A stretch of 64,000 nt of DNA from Patella vulgata (GCF_932274485.2 NC_065882.2:76596767-76660766); one strand, 5' to 3'. Shown: positions 34,096-44,361, counted from the stretch's first letter. Translations and numbers: made by a program. The notes: generated by a model not told the origin, from the sequence alone.

Positions 34096-34149
34096 CTTTA
34101 AATGGCATTTAGTAATTGGATCATAATCAAATAACACACTATTTATGGA

Positions 34150-34208
34150 TAACAATTACTGTGGTTTATTTCACTGCGACGTTTCAACAAGATTTCACAA
34201 GTCGTTAT
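34150..34208 (-). repeat. Hairpin-tail motif, reverse copy
   Basis: Reversed it reads GCTTGATAACGACTTGTG ... TGTTGAAACGTCGCAG ... AATAAA, matching the arrangement at 11862 and 40290. Confidence 0.5.
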
Positions 34209-34212
34209 CAAG

Positions 34213-34420
34213 CATATAACATATGGTTCAATTTTATCTCCATAATTCGCTTGCGCGTAGAGGTCTTTAGCAGTGGGAGGAAACCGGAGGGCCCGGAGAA
34301 AACTCACGAGGTTGGACAGGCGACCCTACTACTTGTCACGTACAGCCGGGGAATCGAAACCGCGCCAGTTGACTCAATGACAGACTTTATGATACAGCCG
34401 GCACGTGCTAGCCATTCATG
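34213..34420 (-). mobile_element. SINE S1 missing its 3' tail
   Basis: ATATGGTTCAATTTTATCTC, central domain, CCGGGGAATCGAAACCGCGC and GCTAGCCATTCATG. A second head-end fragment (TATGACACAGCGCGC, GCATTCGGCCACCCAAC) follows at 34663-34712, beyond a palindrome-rich insert. Confidence 0.8.
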
Positions 34421-34424
34421 TAAG

Positions 34425-34662
34425 TTATCCAATCAGCAAATGCGCAAGCTCAAGTTTGACTTCCGAGGCGACAAGTCGCCGCACGACAAGTCGACATAAT
34501 TGTATTTTGTCGACTTGTCGCCTTGTCGGGTTGTGAATGAGTCGAAGGCGACAAGTCGACAAAATCAACCCGCCGACACGACAAAATAACCCGACGATCG
34601 TCGCCTTCATTTTGTCGTTGTGGCGGGTTGATTTCGTTTGAATGGCCGCTAACAGCCACCAT
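34425..34662. repeat. GTCGACTTGTCGCC palindrome-rich insert
   Basis: GGCGACAAGTCG recurs several times in both orientations. A 25-bp pair AATCAACCCGCCGACACGAC / GTTGTGGCGGGTTGATT flanks ~60 bp. Probably a folding inverted-repeat element between two S1 head pieces; its class is unclear. Confidence 0.6.
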
Positions 34663-34977
34663 CATGACAGCCCTTATGACACAGCGCGCTTAGCATTCGG
34701 CCACCCAACCCACCAAATCAAAGTTTAAATCAAATGTATAAATCCAACATGACTGGTGATTATTTAAGAGTACAACCTGGAGGTCGAAGGAGTCGCACCT
34801 TATTAAATAAAAACCGTAGAAGACATATTGTAATTTCAGTTAACAGACGTGAAACAGCTTATTTTTTTAATGGGTGCTCTTATAATATAATTTAAAAGTT
34901 GTGGTTTGTGTAACGCTGTATTAATTACCTGGGTACAGGTCATACAGTGTATTACGTTATTTTTATACTTTTTTACA

Positions 34978-35231
34978 TGGAATTTTAATCATGTCTATAT
35001 CTTTAATCATGTCTGCATGATGTAGCTTTAAATATATCGATCTTGAATATTGGGGGGTCGTATATTATGTGAATCGGGCTGTTTAAAGGTGGCCCCTACT
35101 TTTCTATTTGAAATTTTAATCATGTCTGTATCGTGTAGCTTTAATCATGTTTGTATGATTTATCGATTTTGTTATTGGTGGAGGGGGGGGGGGGGTGTAT
35201 TATGTGAATCAGGCTGTCTAAAGGTGGTCCC
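34978..35231 (+). repeat. ~127-bp tandem duplication including a SINE head
   Basis: GAATTTTAATCATGTCT ... TATATTATGTGAATCGGGCT ... AAAGGTGG (34978-35092) is repeated in diverged form from 35107 to 35226. The first copy has 6 G, the second 13 G (35183-35195), before the head. Confidence 0.7.
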
Positions 35232-35488
35232 AGGTTCGATTCCTGTATCGGTCACGAATGTTCCCCAGGTTTTCCAGACTTGCTTCAACTTATCATTAGG
35301 GCAAGTCTAGGGTTGGCAAGGAAATTCGCCTACTCTTGTGTATATCACCGATATCACCCTAAACTATATCAAAATAAGGGTAGGCCATAACACTGCTGCC
35401 AGGCCAAAAGTCGTTTCATAGCGTATGTCAGTCTTCATTATCCCGGTTGGTGCAGACGAATGTCTTTAAACCCCTATTTCATTTCCTT
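35196..35488 (+). mobile_element. SINE S4, S2-related
   Basis: Head ATTATGTGAATCAGGCTGTC with B box GGTTCGATTCCTG. The 3' half is S2-like: AGGGTAGGCCATAACACTGC, GCGTATGTCAGTCTTCATTA, and a tail GTCTTTAAACCCCTATTTCA. The head differs from S2, so it is a separate lineage or a recombinant. Confidence 0.75.
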
Positions 35489-35580
35489 TGGATATCACTG
35501 GTTGACTAAAAGGTGGTTTAAAGAATTACTATTGCAATAAATAAGATCGCCCACTTTTTTTCATTCTACTTAATCTTTGT

Positions 35581-35760
35581 CGAGGTCCCGTGTATACATG
35601 GTCGTGCACGTAAAAGATCCATTGGCAGTTGGAATTCGATATTAATAGTAGACCATAGTTCCACTGCCTGGGCAAAATTTCCCACCTAGCACATTGTATG
35701 GCGTATGCCCGTCTTCATTAGCCCAGTCAGAGCAGACGTTAAACCCCATTTCATTTCATT
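35581..35760 (+). mobile_element. SINE S2, 5'-truncated
   Basis: CGAGGTCCCGTGTATACATG to GTTAAACCCCATTTCATTTC, with CTTAATCT repeated at both ends as the likely TSD. Confidence 0.88.
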
Positions 35761-36065
35761 CCCTTAATCTCTGATGTCATAAAATCTCCCATTGACTATT
35801 TCTGTAGTTGATATTAGATTAGTCTGACCTTTGAGATTTGGATCAACAATAATAACGTCTAGAGCATTGAATTGTTTATGAGATAATAGCGATTTTGTGT
35901 TCTAAATTTAACTAAAATAAACAAACATGCCAGCTTCCGCTTCCTTTTTTTCCAAAAAAAACCCCAAAAAACAAAACAAAAACAATACCCTCAATAAAAC
36001 GAAAGAAAGCTAAAATATATAAAAAGGATCCTAAAAGTGCTGTGCTCATCACAAGTCGTAACAAT

Positions 36066-36438
36066 AGAAATGAAATGAAATGGGGTTTAACGTCCTACTG
36101 TTCTGCTCCTAACCTTGGCTAATGAAGACGGGCATACGCCATACAGTGTGCTATGAGGGAAATTTTGCCCGGGCAGCGGCACTACGGCCTACTCTTATAT
36201 CGAATTCCAACTGCCAAGGGATCTTTTACGTGCACGCCAATGTGTACACGGGACCTCGGTTTTTCGTCCCATCCGAACGACTAGACAGCTTTCCTTGTCA
36301 GCCCCTCCGTCCTGCATCACTGACAAGGGAGAACCACGCCGGAAAATCTGGATGAACTTTCTCGGCCAATGCAGGGATCGAACACCCGACCTCCAGGCTA
36401 GCGAGCTAGCGTCTTACCCACTTAGCCACGTGATCCCC
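36066..36438 (-). mobile_element. SINE S2, full length, 10-bp TSD
   Basis: TCGTAACAAT at 36056-36065 and 36439-36448. Contains all S2 blocks from (GAAAT)n to the head TAGCCACGTGATCCCC. The best reference copy for the family. Confidence 0.95.
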
Positions 36439-36472
36439 TCGTAACAATTAAATACTTTACTTTAGCCTAAAT

Positions 36473-36719
36473 CAGTGGTTCTCAACCTTTTTTTGCCAAC
36501 GGCACATCTTGGAACACATGAAAAAATTGCGGCACACCTGGCTAAATATATATGAAAAATATTTGAATTTTGCAAAACATGGCAAGTCATAGAGACACAG
36601 ACTAGTCACAGACACTTAGAATAACTCAAATTAAATAAAGAAAAACACGGCTATTTAATGAACTAACTTTGTTTCAAATAGCTGGCTTCTTTAGTGCCGT
36701 TCAAAATTGTGAATCACTG
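36473..36719 (+). mobile_element. hAT-type MITE with perfect 8-bp TSD
   Basis: Left end CAGTGGTTCTCAACCTTTTT, right end (reversed) CAGTGATTCACAATTTTG. GCCTAAAT flanks both sides (36465-36472, 36720-36727). The 8-bp duplication and the CAGTGGTTCTCAACC terminus are classic for hAT transposons. 247 bp, so it depends on a transposase elsewhere. Confidence 0.95.
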
Positions 36720-36729
36720 GCCTAAATCA

Positions 36730-37380
36730 AAGAGGGTTTGCCACTTTAAATTGGGCTGTGGTGGCGCAGTCCCGCACCCACCTGTAAAAAAGCATTTGCT
36801 TGATTAAATCTGAGATTATCTTTGGGGGTTTAACCGGTCATATATTAATCCATGACTATACCGTAATAAACTTCTATTCAATTACTCCTAATAAAATCTA
36901 CACTAGATCACATATCCCCTAAACTTAAGACATTTGCACTGTGGGTCAAATCAATTTCATTCAAGCTTTCTGCACCCAACGACTCACTAACCGGCTAACC
37001 CTCGTTATTAAAACAGTACAAATCTGGTTTAATAATTGTTTCAGACATATAACCATATCTGTTAAACTCTGTAAATGATTAATATAGGATTCCATCTGAC
37101 AACTAAGCCGGAGTCTGTTTCTATAAGGGAATGTGCTACATGAAAATCCAATTTAAAAGAACAACCAACAATCCCGTAATTATTAAATTTTATACAGCAA
37201 TGTAACCGATAATGACGAATGGTAAAGTACTTGATTTGTGTAATGGTGCTTGCGATGATTATGATTCCACGTGGGCATAGAATATAACACGTTACAGATA
37301 CAATCAACCCCGCCTTAAACCAATTGCTCATACAAACTTGTCTGGGATCTCTTCAGAATGTGGGAAATGGTTGACATAGT
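36730..37380. other. Intergenic, nothing recognised
   Basis: No gene or family match. Confidence 0.3.
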
Positions 37381-37384
37381 ATTT

Positions 37385-37605
37385 TAGAGACCCAGACGTC
37401 ATGCTGTCGATTCCGCCTCCGAACGAAAATACGCAGATAATATGTTAAAACCGCACTTCAGTTGAGCAACCTTAAGTACAACGAATCAATTGACATTAGA
37501 GACTCCGACTTCATGCTGTCGATGCCGCCTTCTAGCGAAAATACGCAGATAATATGTTAAAACCACACATCAATTGAGCAACGTTAAGTGCAATGAATCA
37601 GTCTT
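37385..37605 (+). repeat. Tandem duplication, 112-bp unit x2
   Basis: CATGCTGTCGAT(T/G)CCGCCT, GCGAAAATACGCAGATAATA and GTTGAGCAAC(C/G)TTAAGT-like words repeat after 112 bp with moderate divergence. Confidence 0.85.
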
Positions 37606-38263
37606 GTATATGTAATCGATTCCACGATGTCGATACAATTGAAATCATTCAAGCTAAAACTAATTATGTAATAATAAGGCTTTTGTCACTGAGGATCCTC
37701 TTAACAATAAATCTATATTTTATAGAAATACAGACACACCAACACTAACGATTAAATATCTATTACGTTGGTGTTAGTATCTTTTAATCCATCAAGTTTC
37801 CTATTCATGATTTATTGAGTGGAAAGAGATCATGACTAAATTCCTCGACTTAAACTCGTCACGTGTCACTATTATCTGCTGATAGAGATGATACACCGGG
37901 GAAATGGCACGATTTATCTTTTAAGTGATTGGTTAATCATGTTTTAATGGCTATCACCTGACACGTTCCTTTTTATCGGTACCATTCACTTCCTTTTACA
38001 ATAATCTTTATCTACCGGATAAAATTCTTAAAAACTCATTTCCCTTTCTTGAAAAATTAATAAAGATGCATGCGTAACTTCGCTTTTTCAACCACTTATT
38101 GGACATTGTGTCATTAAGTGACAGTACTAAAAAACCAGAAGAACATATTTAGAAATAATCGATGACTATTTGAGAGCTGATCAAATAAATGTGTATTATT
38201 ATAATATGACTTTGTAACTTATTAGTCATGTTCGTGTGCCGACAGGCGGATCTTGTCGTTTTT

Positions 38264-38453
38264 GCAGGGCTGTAACTAGCTCAGAGCAACGAGGGTGGCG
38301 GGAAGTGTTCTCAGGGCGTGCTGTAAAATTGAAGGACAATTTATATCTATTGTTTTTATGGTCGATAATTTTTTTAAAAAGAGTGGGGGGGGCGAAATTT
38401 TTTTTTGTAGGGAGGGCTTTGTTCCCCCCCCCCCTTCTTAGTTACGGGCCTGC
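38264..38453. mobile_element. MITE ending GCAGGGC(T/C)(G/C)GTAACTA, 6-bp TSD
   Basis: Left GCAGGGCTGTAACTAGC, right (reversed) GCAGGCCCGTAACTAAG. GTTTTT flanks both ends (38258-38263, 38454-38459). Interior has a G8 and a C11 run. Superfamily not certain. Confidence 0.7.
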
Positions 38454-38565
38454 GTTTTTAGGTCATTGAAAACTATGACCGACAAGAAAAGATTTAATAG
38501 ATATACATATACCACAACGATTTGACTAAAACACGGTATTTGTAAACCATCATGTCATTCATTAA

Positions 38566-38922
38566 AGATACATTATGGGAGATTAGATAAAGAGCTGGTA
38601 GTTCTCACTATAATAGTTAAAAATTAGATACTGTAACGGGGGTTTGCTGAAAATTTCAGTCAAATTGATCCACTATGAACCGAGATTTTAGCGATTGAAT
38701 TTTCGGCCTAGCCTCGATCATCATTACTAAAGTCGGTAGGATAAAAAAAACATAGTCTCGATTATCCATTTCATGATTTAATTATGAATGGAAGTCGAAC
38801 AGCCATCGAGGATTAATTATGGTCTGGATAAGTTAATTAATGTCTTATTTAAAATTTAGATAACATTTCAGGCCTATAGAAAGACCTGCAATAGGAAGAT
38901 TTAGCTCTTGCATAATGTATGT
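38566..38922 (+). mobile_element. MITE M2, complete, TTAA flanks
   Basis: TTAA at 38562-38565 and 38923-38926. Ends AGATACATTATGGGAG and TTGCATAATGTATGT. Interior AATAGTTAAAAATTAGATAC, TCAAATTGATCCACTATGAA, AACATTTCAGGCCTATAG. Reference copy for M2. Confidence 0.88.
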
Positions 38923-38929
38923 TTAAGTG

Positions 38930-39890
38930 ACGGTACTACCAAAGCCCAGCTTAACCGGGGCGGGGCCCTGGACCTGACTAGAATCGTAGGGCCCCTAACG
39001 CGACGAAAACATTATTTCATATCATTTTGAAGGTTGAGGGATAGCCCAGTCTCTGCCCTCGCGCCGCTAGATCGGTTACCGTTAAGCTTTCATCTGGAAT
39101 TTGAATTTTTTTATCTTTTTGCCATGAACCGCTTACTTAAAATTTCGTGAAACGTGCCCCTGACACTGAAAAAGCTGATAAAACAAATATCTTTTTTTGC
39201 AATATTTTGTAACGTTTACAAATATCGTTTTACTTTATTTTGTCTGTTTTCCAGAATTAAAAAAAACTTGCATTTTATCGCGAATTTTCATTTTCTGAAA
39301 TTAATGAAATGGACTATAATATTTCATATTTCAATCAGAAACCTTATCGCTACGTCGCCACTCATTTCGATATTTTACCCCATTTTAGACTGAACTGGAT
39401 GGTGATTTCATTTTTCTGACGCATCGCAAATAATTGTCGTAAGTTAGATAGGTCATACTGACAATTCATTATTTATTAAATAGCACGAACAATATTAGAC
39501 AATAAATGATCGGTCACGCGATGACTTAGATTACGCCATGTAACGTACATGGCAAATTAGCTACTGGTAGCGTTTTACGAAACCATGGTGCCATCACCCC
39601 AGTCGCCATGGCACACTTATACCGGCTTTTAAAATAATTGTTTTTTATCCATATCAAATATCAATAGATATTATACCCCGTATAATTGATTTAGTGGGTT
39701 TCTGTCTGACTAAAGAGTTGGGCTAAACCAAATAAAATGTTCGTTGACAATAATACTCCGTGTCCATACAAGATTATCTAAAGAAAAAAAAAATTCCAGA
39801 CGTAATAAAGCTATAACCTTTTACAAAAAAAGATCCGTGTGATTAAAGTATAGCTATTAAATAAATCCTACCCTGTAAGAATGATTTTGT
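38930..39890. other. Intergenic, one GC-rich patch
   Basis: 38935-39075 is GC-rich (CCGGGGCGGGGCCCTGG, GGGCCCC) and may be an old repeat. The rest is AT-rich with no gene seen. Confidence 0.3.
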
Positions 39891-40181
39891 TTATTTGTCT
39901 GGAAGTGCGAGAGACGGGATAGGGGGTAAAGTTATTAGCCGAAAACAGTTTTATAGAATTAAAGGCGACAAGGCTCTTTAATTTAGGTCAATAAAATCTT
40001 GCCCTTTGAGAAAGTTATTAGTCGAAAACTGAAAGTCGAATTACTTTTAGAGAATTAAAGACACTAAACCATTTTAACTTGGATCAATAAAATCCTATGT
40101 CCTTTGAGAAAGAAATTTAGTGTTTAACCGGAAGTGTGGAACGCAATAAGGGGGTTAAGTTTTTCGCCGAAAACTGAAAAT

Positions 40182-40693
40182 CAATCTGATTAAAATACAG
40201 CTCTATATTTCTCTATTACTTCTCTCATTAATTCTTAATTAATGATTAATTGTTAAGTATATATTGCACCACATTTTTGTTATAAATCATTATTTGCTTG
40301 AAAACGATATCTGTATGTGTATCGAAACGTAGCATGTTAATAAATTCAGAAGTAGTATATGTGTTTTTAATAAGCTCTATATTTCGTTTCGGTTTTTTTT
40401 ATATCTTTCGATGGCCTCTACTACATGAAAATCTGACCGGTTGTAGTGGGAGATGGCGTCAGGGTCATACGAGCGACTTTTAACCTATGACGTCAGACAT
40501 TTGATTAACCAATCAGTGTTGATGTTTCTAGTAGGATACCCACAGTTCCGTGCATCGCACGCCAAGAACTCGCTGCAACATCCCTCACATCAACCAGAAC
40601 GCAGGTTATATAACAACTCTTTCGGATCCTAGTGTAGTAAAAACAACTATAACAAAAACGGAACGAAATAGGATCTGTGTTTTAATCAGATTG
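40182..40693 (+). mobile_element. MITE M1 with perfect 9-bp TSD, itself interrupted
   Basis: ACTGAAAAT at 40173-40181 and 40694-40702. Starts CAATCTGATTAAAATACAG; ends TGTTTTAATCAGATTG. Carries a 162-bp insertion at 40212-40373; without it and the 12-bp duplication M1 is ~338 bp. Confidence 0.95.
40212..40373 (+). mobile_element. 162-bp retroposon-like insert in M1, 12-bp TSD
   Basis: GCTCTATATTTC occurs at 40200-40211 and 40374-40385. The insert ends with TTGCTTGAAAACG ... TATCGAAACGTAGC ... AATAAA ... TTTTTAATAA. The tail matches 11862-11905 and the reverse of 34150-34208. No coding capacity; family not identified. Confidence 0.8.
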
Positions 40694-40972
40694 ACTGAAA
40701 ATCGAACTAGTCTCACAGTATTAAAGGCGCTAAACCTTTTTAATTTGGATCAATATAAAGTTATGGAACCCGACTGAAGAATTGTTGTGTTTGTCTATAA
40801 GTGCAAGTCGTGATCGGCGGTCAAGTTATTATATAGCCGAAAACTGAAAATCAAATTAGTCTCATTTCTGGTGTTCTATTTGTTTACTAATTCAGATCAT
40901 CTCAAAATTGGCTTTATCTATTTATCAACAAAATAAATCAACCGATAAATCCACAATGAAATAATTTAGACA

Positions 40973-41328
40973 GAAATGAAATGAAATGAAATGAAATGGG
41001 GTTTAACGTCCTACTGTTCTGCTCTGAACTGGGCTAATGAAGACGGGCGTACGCCATATAGTGTTCTATGAGGGACATTTTGCCCGGACAGCGGCACTAC
41101 GGCCTACTCTTATATCAAATTCCAACTGTCAAGGGATCTTTTACGTGTACACCAATATATACACGGGACCTCTGTTTTTCGTCCCATTCGAATGACTAAA
41201 CAGCTGTCCTTATCAGGCCCTCCGTCCTGCGTCACTGACAAAGGGGAACCTCGCCGGAAAATCTGGATCGAACACCCGACCTGCAAGCTAGCGAGCCAGT
41301 GTCTTACCCACCTAGCCACCGTGACCCC
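40973..41328 (-). mobile_element. SINE S2, full length, 15-bp TSD
   Basis: GAAATAATTTAGACA at 40958-40972 and 41329-41343, perfect. (GAAAT)5, all S2 blocks and the head CCTAGCCACCGTGACCCC. About 18 bp are missing between AAAATCTGGAT and CGAACACCC. Confidence 0.95.
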
Positions 41329-41364
41329 GAAATAATTTAGACAATTTTGTTTATGACCCAGAGA

Positions 41365-41610
41365 ACGAAATGGGGTTTAACGTCCTACCTTTATGCACCG
41401 ACTGGGCTAATGAAGATGGGCATACGTCATACAGAGAACTATGAGAGTAATGGGAATATGCTATGGTACACTGTAGGGGCATGGCGTATGCATGTCTTCA
41501 TTAGCCCAGTTCGGAACAGAACAGTAGGACGTTAAACTCCATTTCATTTCATTTTTTTCACGTGCACGGCAATGTGATCATTGGACCTCGGTTTCTCTTT
41601 TCATCTGAAC
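41365..41610. mobile_element. Two S2 copies in opposite orientation, fused
   Basis: A minus-strand S2 tail (GGGGTTTAACGTCCTAC, TAATGAAGATGGGCATACG) is followed by a plus-strand tail (GGCGTATGCATGTCTTCATT ... GGACGTTAAACTCC, about 41475-41560), then more minus-strand S2 (GTGCACGGCAATGTG). One short tail apparently inserted into another copy. Confidence 0.7.
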
Positions 41611-41858
41611 GACCACTTATGAATGTAATAGTGTAACGACTGGTTGTGGCATTCTAACCCACGAACACACCAACTAGCTAATTATCTTCAAGTGTGTTGA
41701 ATGCTAAGATTATTCAAGATAATCCCACGTGGATATCCAAAATCAGATTACATGCATGATGTTTATTGGCATGTTAATAACCGGGATATATTGCACCAAT
41801 TTGTCATGTCATAAACCGAAATGGTGTTTAACAGCACGTCCGTACCAATCGGGGTTTA

Positions 41859-42234
41859 GGGGATCGCGTGGCTAAGTGGGTAAGACGCTAGCTCGCTAGC
41901 CTGGAGGTCGGGTGTTCGATCCCTGCATTGGCCGAGAAAGTTCATCCAGATTTTCCGGCGTGGTTCCCCCTTGTCAGTGATGCAGGACGGAGGGCCTGAC
42001 AAGGATAGCTGTCTAGTCCTTCGGATGAGATGAAAAACCGAGGTCCCGTGTATACATTGGAATGCACGTAAAAGATCCCTTGGCAGTTGGAATTCGATAT
42101 AAAAGTAGGCGATAGTGCCGCTGCCCGGGCAAAATTTCCCTCATAGCACACTGTATGGCGTATGCCCGTCTTCATTAGCCCAGCATAGGAGCAGAACAGT
42201 AGGACGTTAAACCCCATTTCATTTCATTTCATTT
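41859..42234 (+). mobile_element. SINE S2, full length, 14-bp TSD
   Basis: CCAATCGGGGTTTA (41845-41858) and CCAATCGGGATTTA (42235-42248). Head GGGATCGCGTGGCTAAGTGG; B box TGTTCGATCCCTGC; tail (ATTTC)n. Confidence 0.95.
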
Positions 42235-42278
42235 CCAATCGGGATTTATTGTATAACATGAACTTTATTTATAATTAA

Positions 42279-42667
42279 ACATACACTATGCAAGAGCTAA
42301 ATCTGTCTATTGCAGGTCTAACTTTAGGTCTGAAATGTTATCTAAATTATTAATTAGACATTAATTAACTTATCCAGACCATAATTAACTCTAGATGGCA
42401 TCGCTAGCCTGCGATCTTTAGTGGATTATGAGCCGATTTACTACATAACTTTCCTTCACGATTAAATGGATAATTGAGACTATGCTGTTTATCGTACTGA
42501 CTTTAGTAATGATGATCAAGGCTAGCCGGAAAATTCAACCGCTTAGTTCTCGGTTCATAGTGGATCAATTTGAATGAAATTTTCAGAAAATTGCCTTTAC
42601 ATTATCTAGTTTTTAACTATTATAGTGAGAACTGCCAACTCGTTATCGATTCTCCATTAATGTATCT
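42279..42667 (-). mobile_element. MITE M2, complete, TTAA flanks
   Basis: TTAA at 42275-42278 and 42668-42671. Ends ACATACACTATGCAAGAGC and CATTAATGTATCT. Interior matches the copies at 38566 and 60103. Confidence 0.88.
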
Positions 42668-42739
42668 TTAAGTAATACTTTCTTTTTCATACAATACAAT
42701 TGATTTAATTCTCAAGTTACATTGGTATCATTAGTCAAT

Positions 42740-42861
42740 AGGTATCATCTAGCCGATCTGTCTGTCATTGAGTAGAAGCATAGTGACCTGACCAATCGTG
42801 TGGGATTCATCCGGTTCTCCAATTCTACCCACTACTAACGGTCTCTGCACACAAGCTAATT

Positions 42862-42907
<46 letters not shown>

Positions 42908-43075
42908 ATGTCCACTCGACACAAACTAGATCACTTCGGGACTAACATGGTTCATTTCAATAATTGACATTGGGAAGACCTACTAGTTGTTAAGGGGAAT
43001 CGAAAGCATTTGACTCTCTGACAGACCTTATGATCCAAGGCGAACGCGTGAAACCATTTGACCACTCATACCCTC
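42740..43075. mobile_element. Two old S1 copies tail to tail
   Basis: 42740-42866 is a diverged plus-strand S1 (CTGTCATTGAG, CGTGTGGGATTCATCCGG). 42867-43075 is a minus-strand S1 starting with a (GA)n of ~37 bp (42867-42903) and ending ACCATTTGACCACTC. Confidence 0.7.
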
Positions 43076-43124
43076 ATGTTTGACCTACAGATATACATTA
43101 AACACCGCTCCCGAAATAAAATTA

Positions 43125-43410
43125 TATGGGATTCAACGTCCTATGGGGGGGGGGGGGGTAACGTCCACTCGACTCAAATTAGGTCATTTCGGGACCAACA
43201 CATGGTTCAATTTTATTTCAATAATTCGCTTGTGCATAGGTGGTCTTTAGCAGTGGGAGGAAACCGGAGAAACCTGGAGACAAAGAACGAGGTTGGACAG
43301 GCGACCATACTCCTCGTCACGTACAACCGGGGAATCGAAACCACACCAGCTGACTTAATGACAGACCTTATGATACAGCGCACACGCGCTAACCATTTAG
43401 CGATTCAACC
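43125..43410 (-). mobile_element. SINE S1 joined to an S2-like tail by G14
   Basis: TATGGGATTCAACGTCCTAT looks like the start of a minus S2 tail. It is followed by 14 G (43145-43158) and a complete S1 (TAACGTCCACTCGACTC to TAACCATTTAGCGATTCAAC). Confidence 0.8.
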
Positions 43411-43685
43411 ACTGAAGACCAAGGAGAGCCAGAGCTTCTTCCTGCATATTAGAATATGATTTCGCAATCTTTCCATTTACGGCCTTAGGCCATGGAGTGC
43501 TTTAGTGGGAAGTTCTTCGCTTTATTTAATAAAAAAAAACCCATCTTGTTTGGTAGTTGATCTATAGAGGTCTATAACTTATGACTCACGTTATCTTTAA
43601 GTATTTACCTGGGCAAAGGGAAGTAAGTAGCAATATGTTTTATACCCTCTATTCTTTTACATGTTCTGCATGTATATACAAAACG

Positions 43686-44004
43686 TCAATCTGTTTCACA
43701 GAGTATTACGAAAGTCTTTTAATATCTCTGTAAAAGATGACTGCCTTCTACACATGACGTCGCATCACGCGGCGTCCATCAATGGCTCAATGACGTGTGC
43801 ATTGTTTACATAAGACGTTACTGCTTCAAGCAGAATTTCGCCTTTTACTCATTTTAATACCCATACTTCAAACGTTTTTCTAATTTTCGAATTTAATTTG
43901 TCGGAGGAAAAAAGTTAATATTTGTGGCTCATCGCATCGATGTCATCCTTATCAGTGATTGTCGCGTCCTAGCGAATATTCACTGCGGATCAGTGTGACA
44001 AAAC
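43686..44004 (+). repeat. Dispersed repeat R1, copy 2
   Basis: Shares with 9718-10094 the blocks AATATCTCTGTAAAAGATGA, TTTAATTTGTCGGAGGAAAA, CTTATCAGTGATTGT and GATCAGTGTG. About 60 bp shorter. Confidence 0.7.
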
Positions 44005-44324
44005 GCGCTTTAGCTGATATGATGACTTCCACTGGGGAATTTATATCATCGTCAACTATCAGTATTAATATTATTTATCCAGTAAAATAATACTGATTGA
44101 TATTACTAGAGTTCTGATAATTACTAAATATCGTTACAAAAGTACAATGTATTATATTGACAGCATCCATTTAACTGTTACAGGATTCTTCCCTGGTCGC
44201 CATCATTTACAACAGCCATGAAATAGAATGAGAGAGTACGGAATAATTAACTCGAAACACTTTCACGATTCTTCTCTGGTCGCCAACTTTCGCCACAGCC
44301 ATGAAATTGGCAAGAGAAAGAATC

Positions 44325-44329
<5 letters not shown>

Positions 44330-44361
<32 letters not shown>

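Larger units (their letters stand above)
39895..40860 (+). repeat. Degenerate tandem repeat interrupted by MITE M1
   Basis: Units carry GCCGAAAACTGAAAATC, GAATTAAAGGCG(A/C)(C/T)AA and TTAA(C/T)TTGGATCAATA(A/T)AA. They recur about every 120-135 bp before and after the M1 insertion at 40182. Confidence 0.7.

Noticed and set aside
36122-36355. Recurring peptide MKTGIRHTVCYEGNFARAAA in many places
   Set aside because: It is one frame of the S2 SINE, present wherever S2 is.
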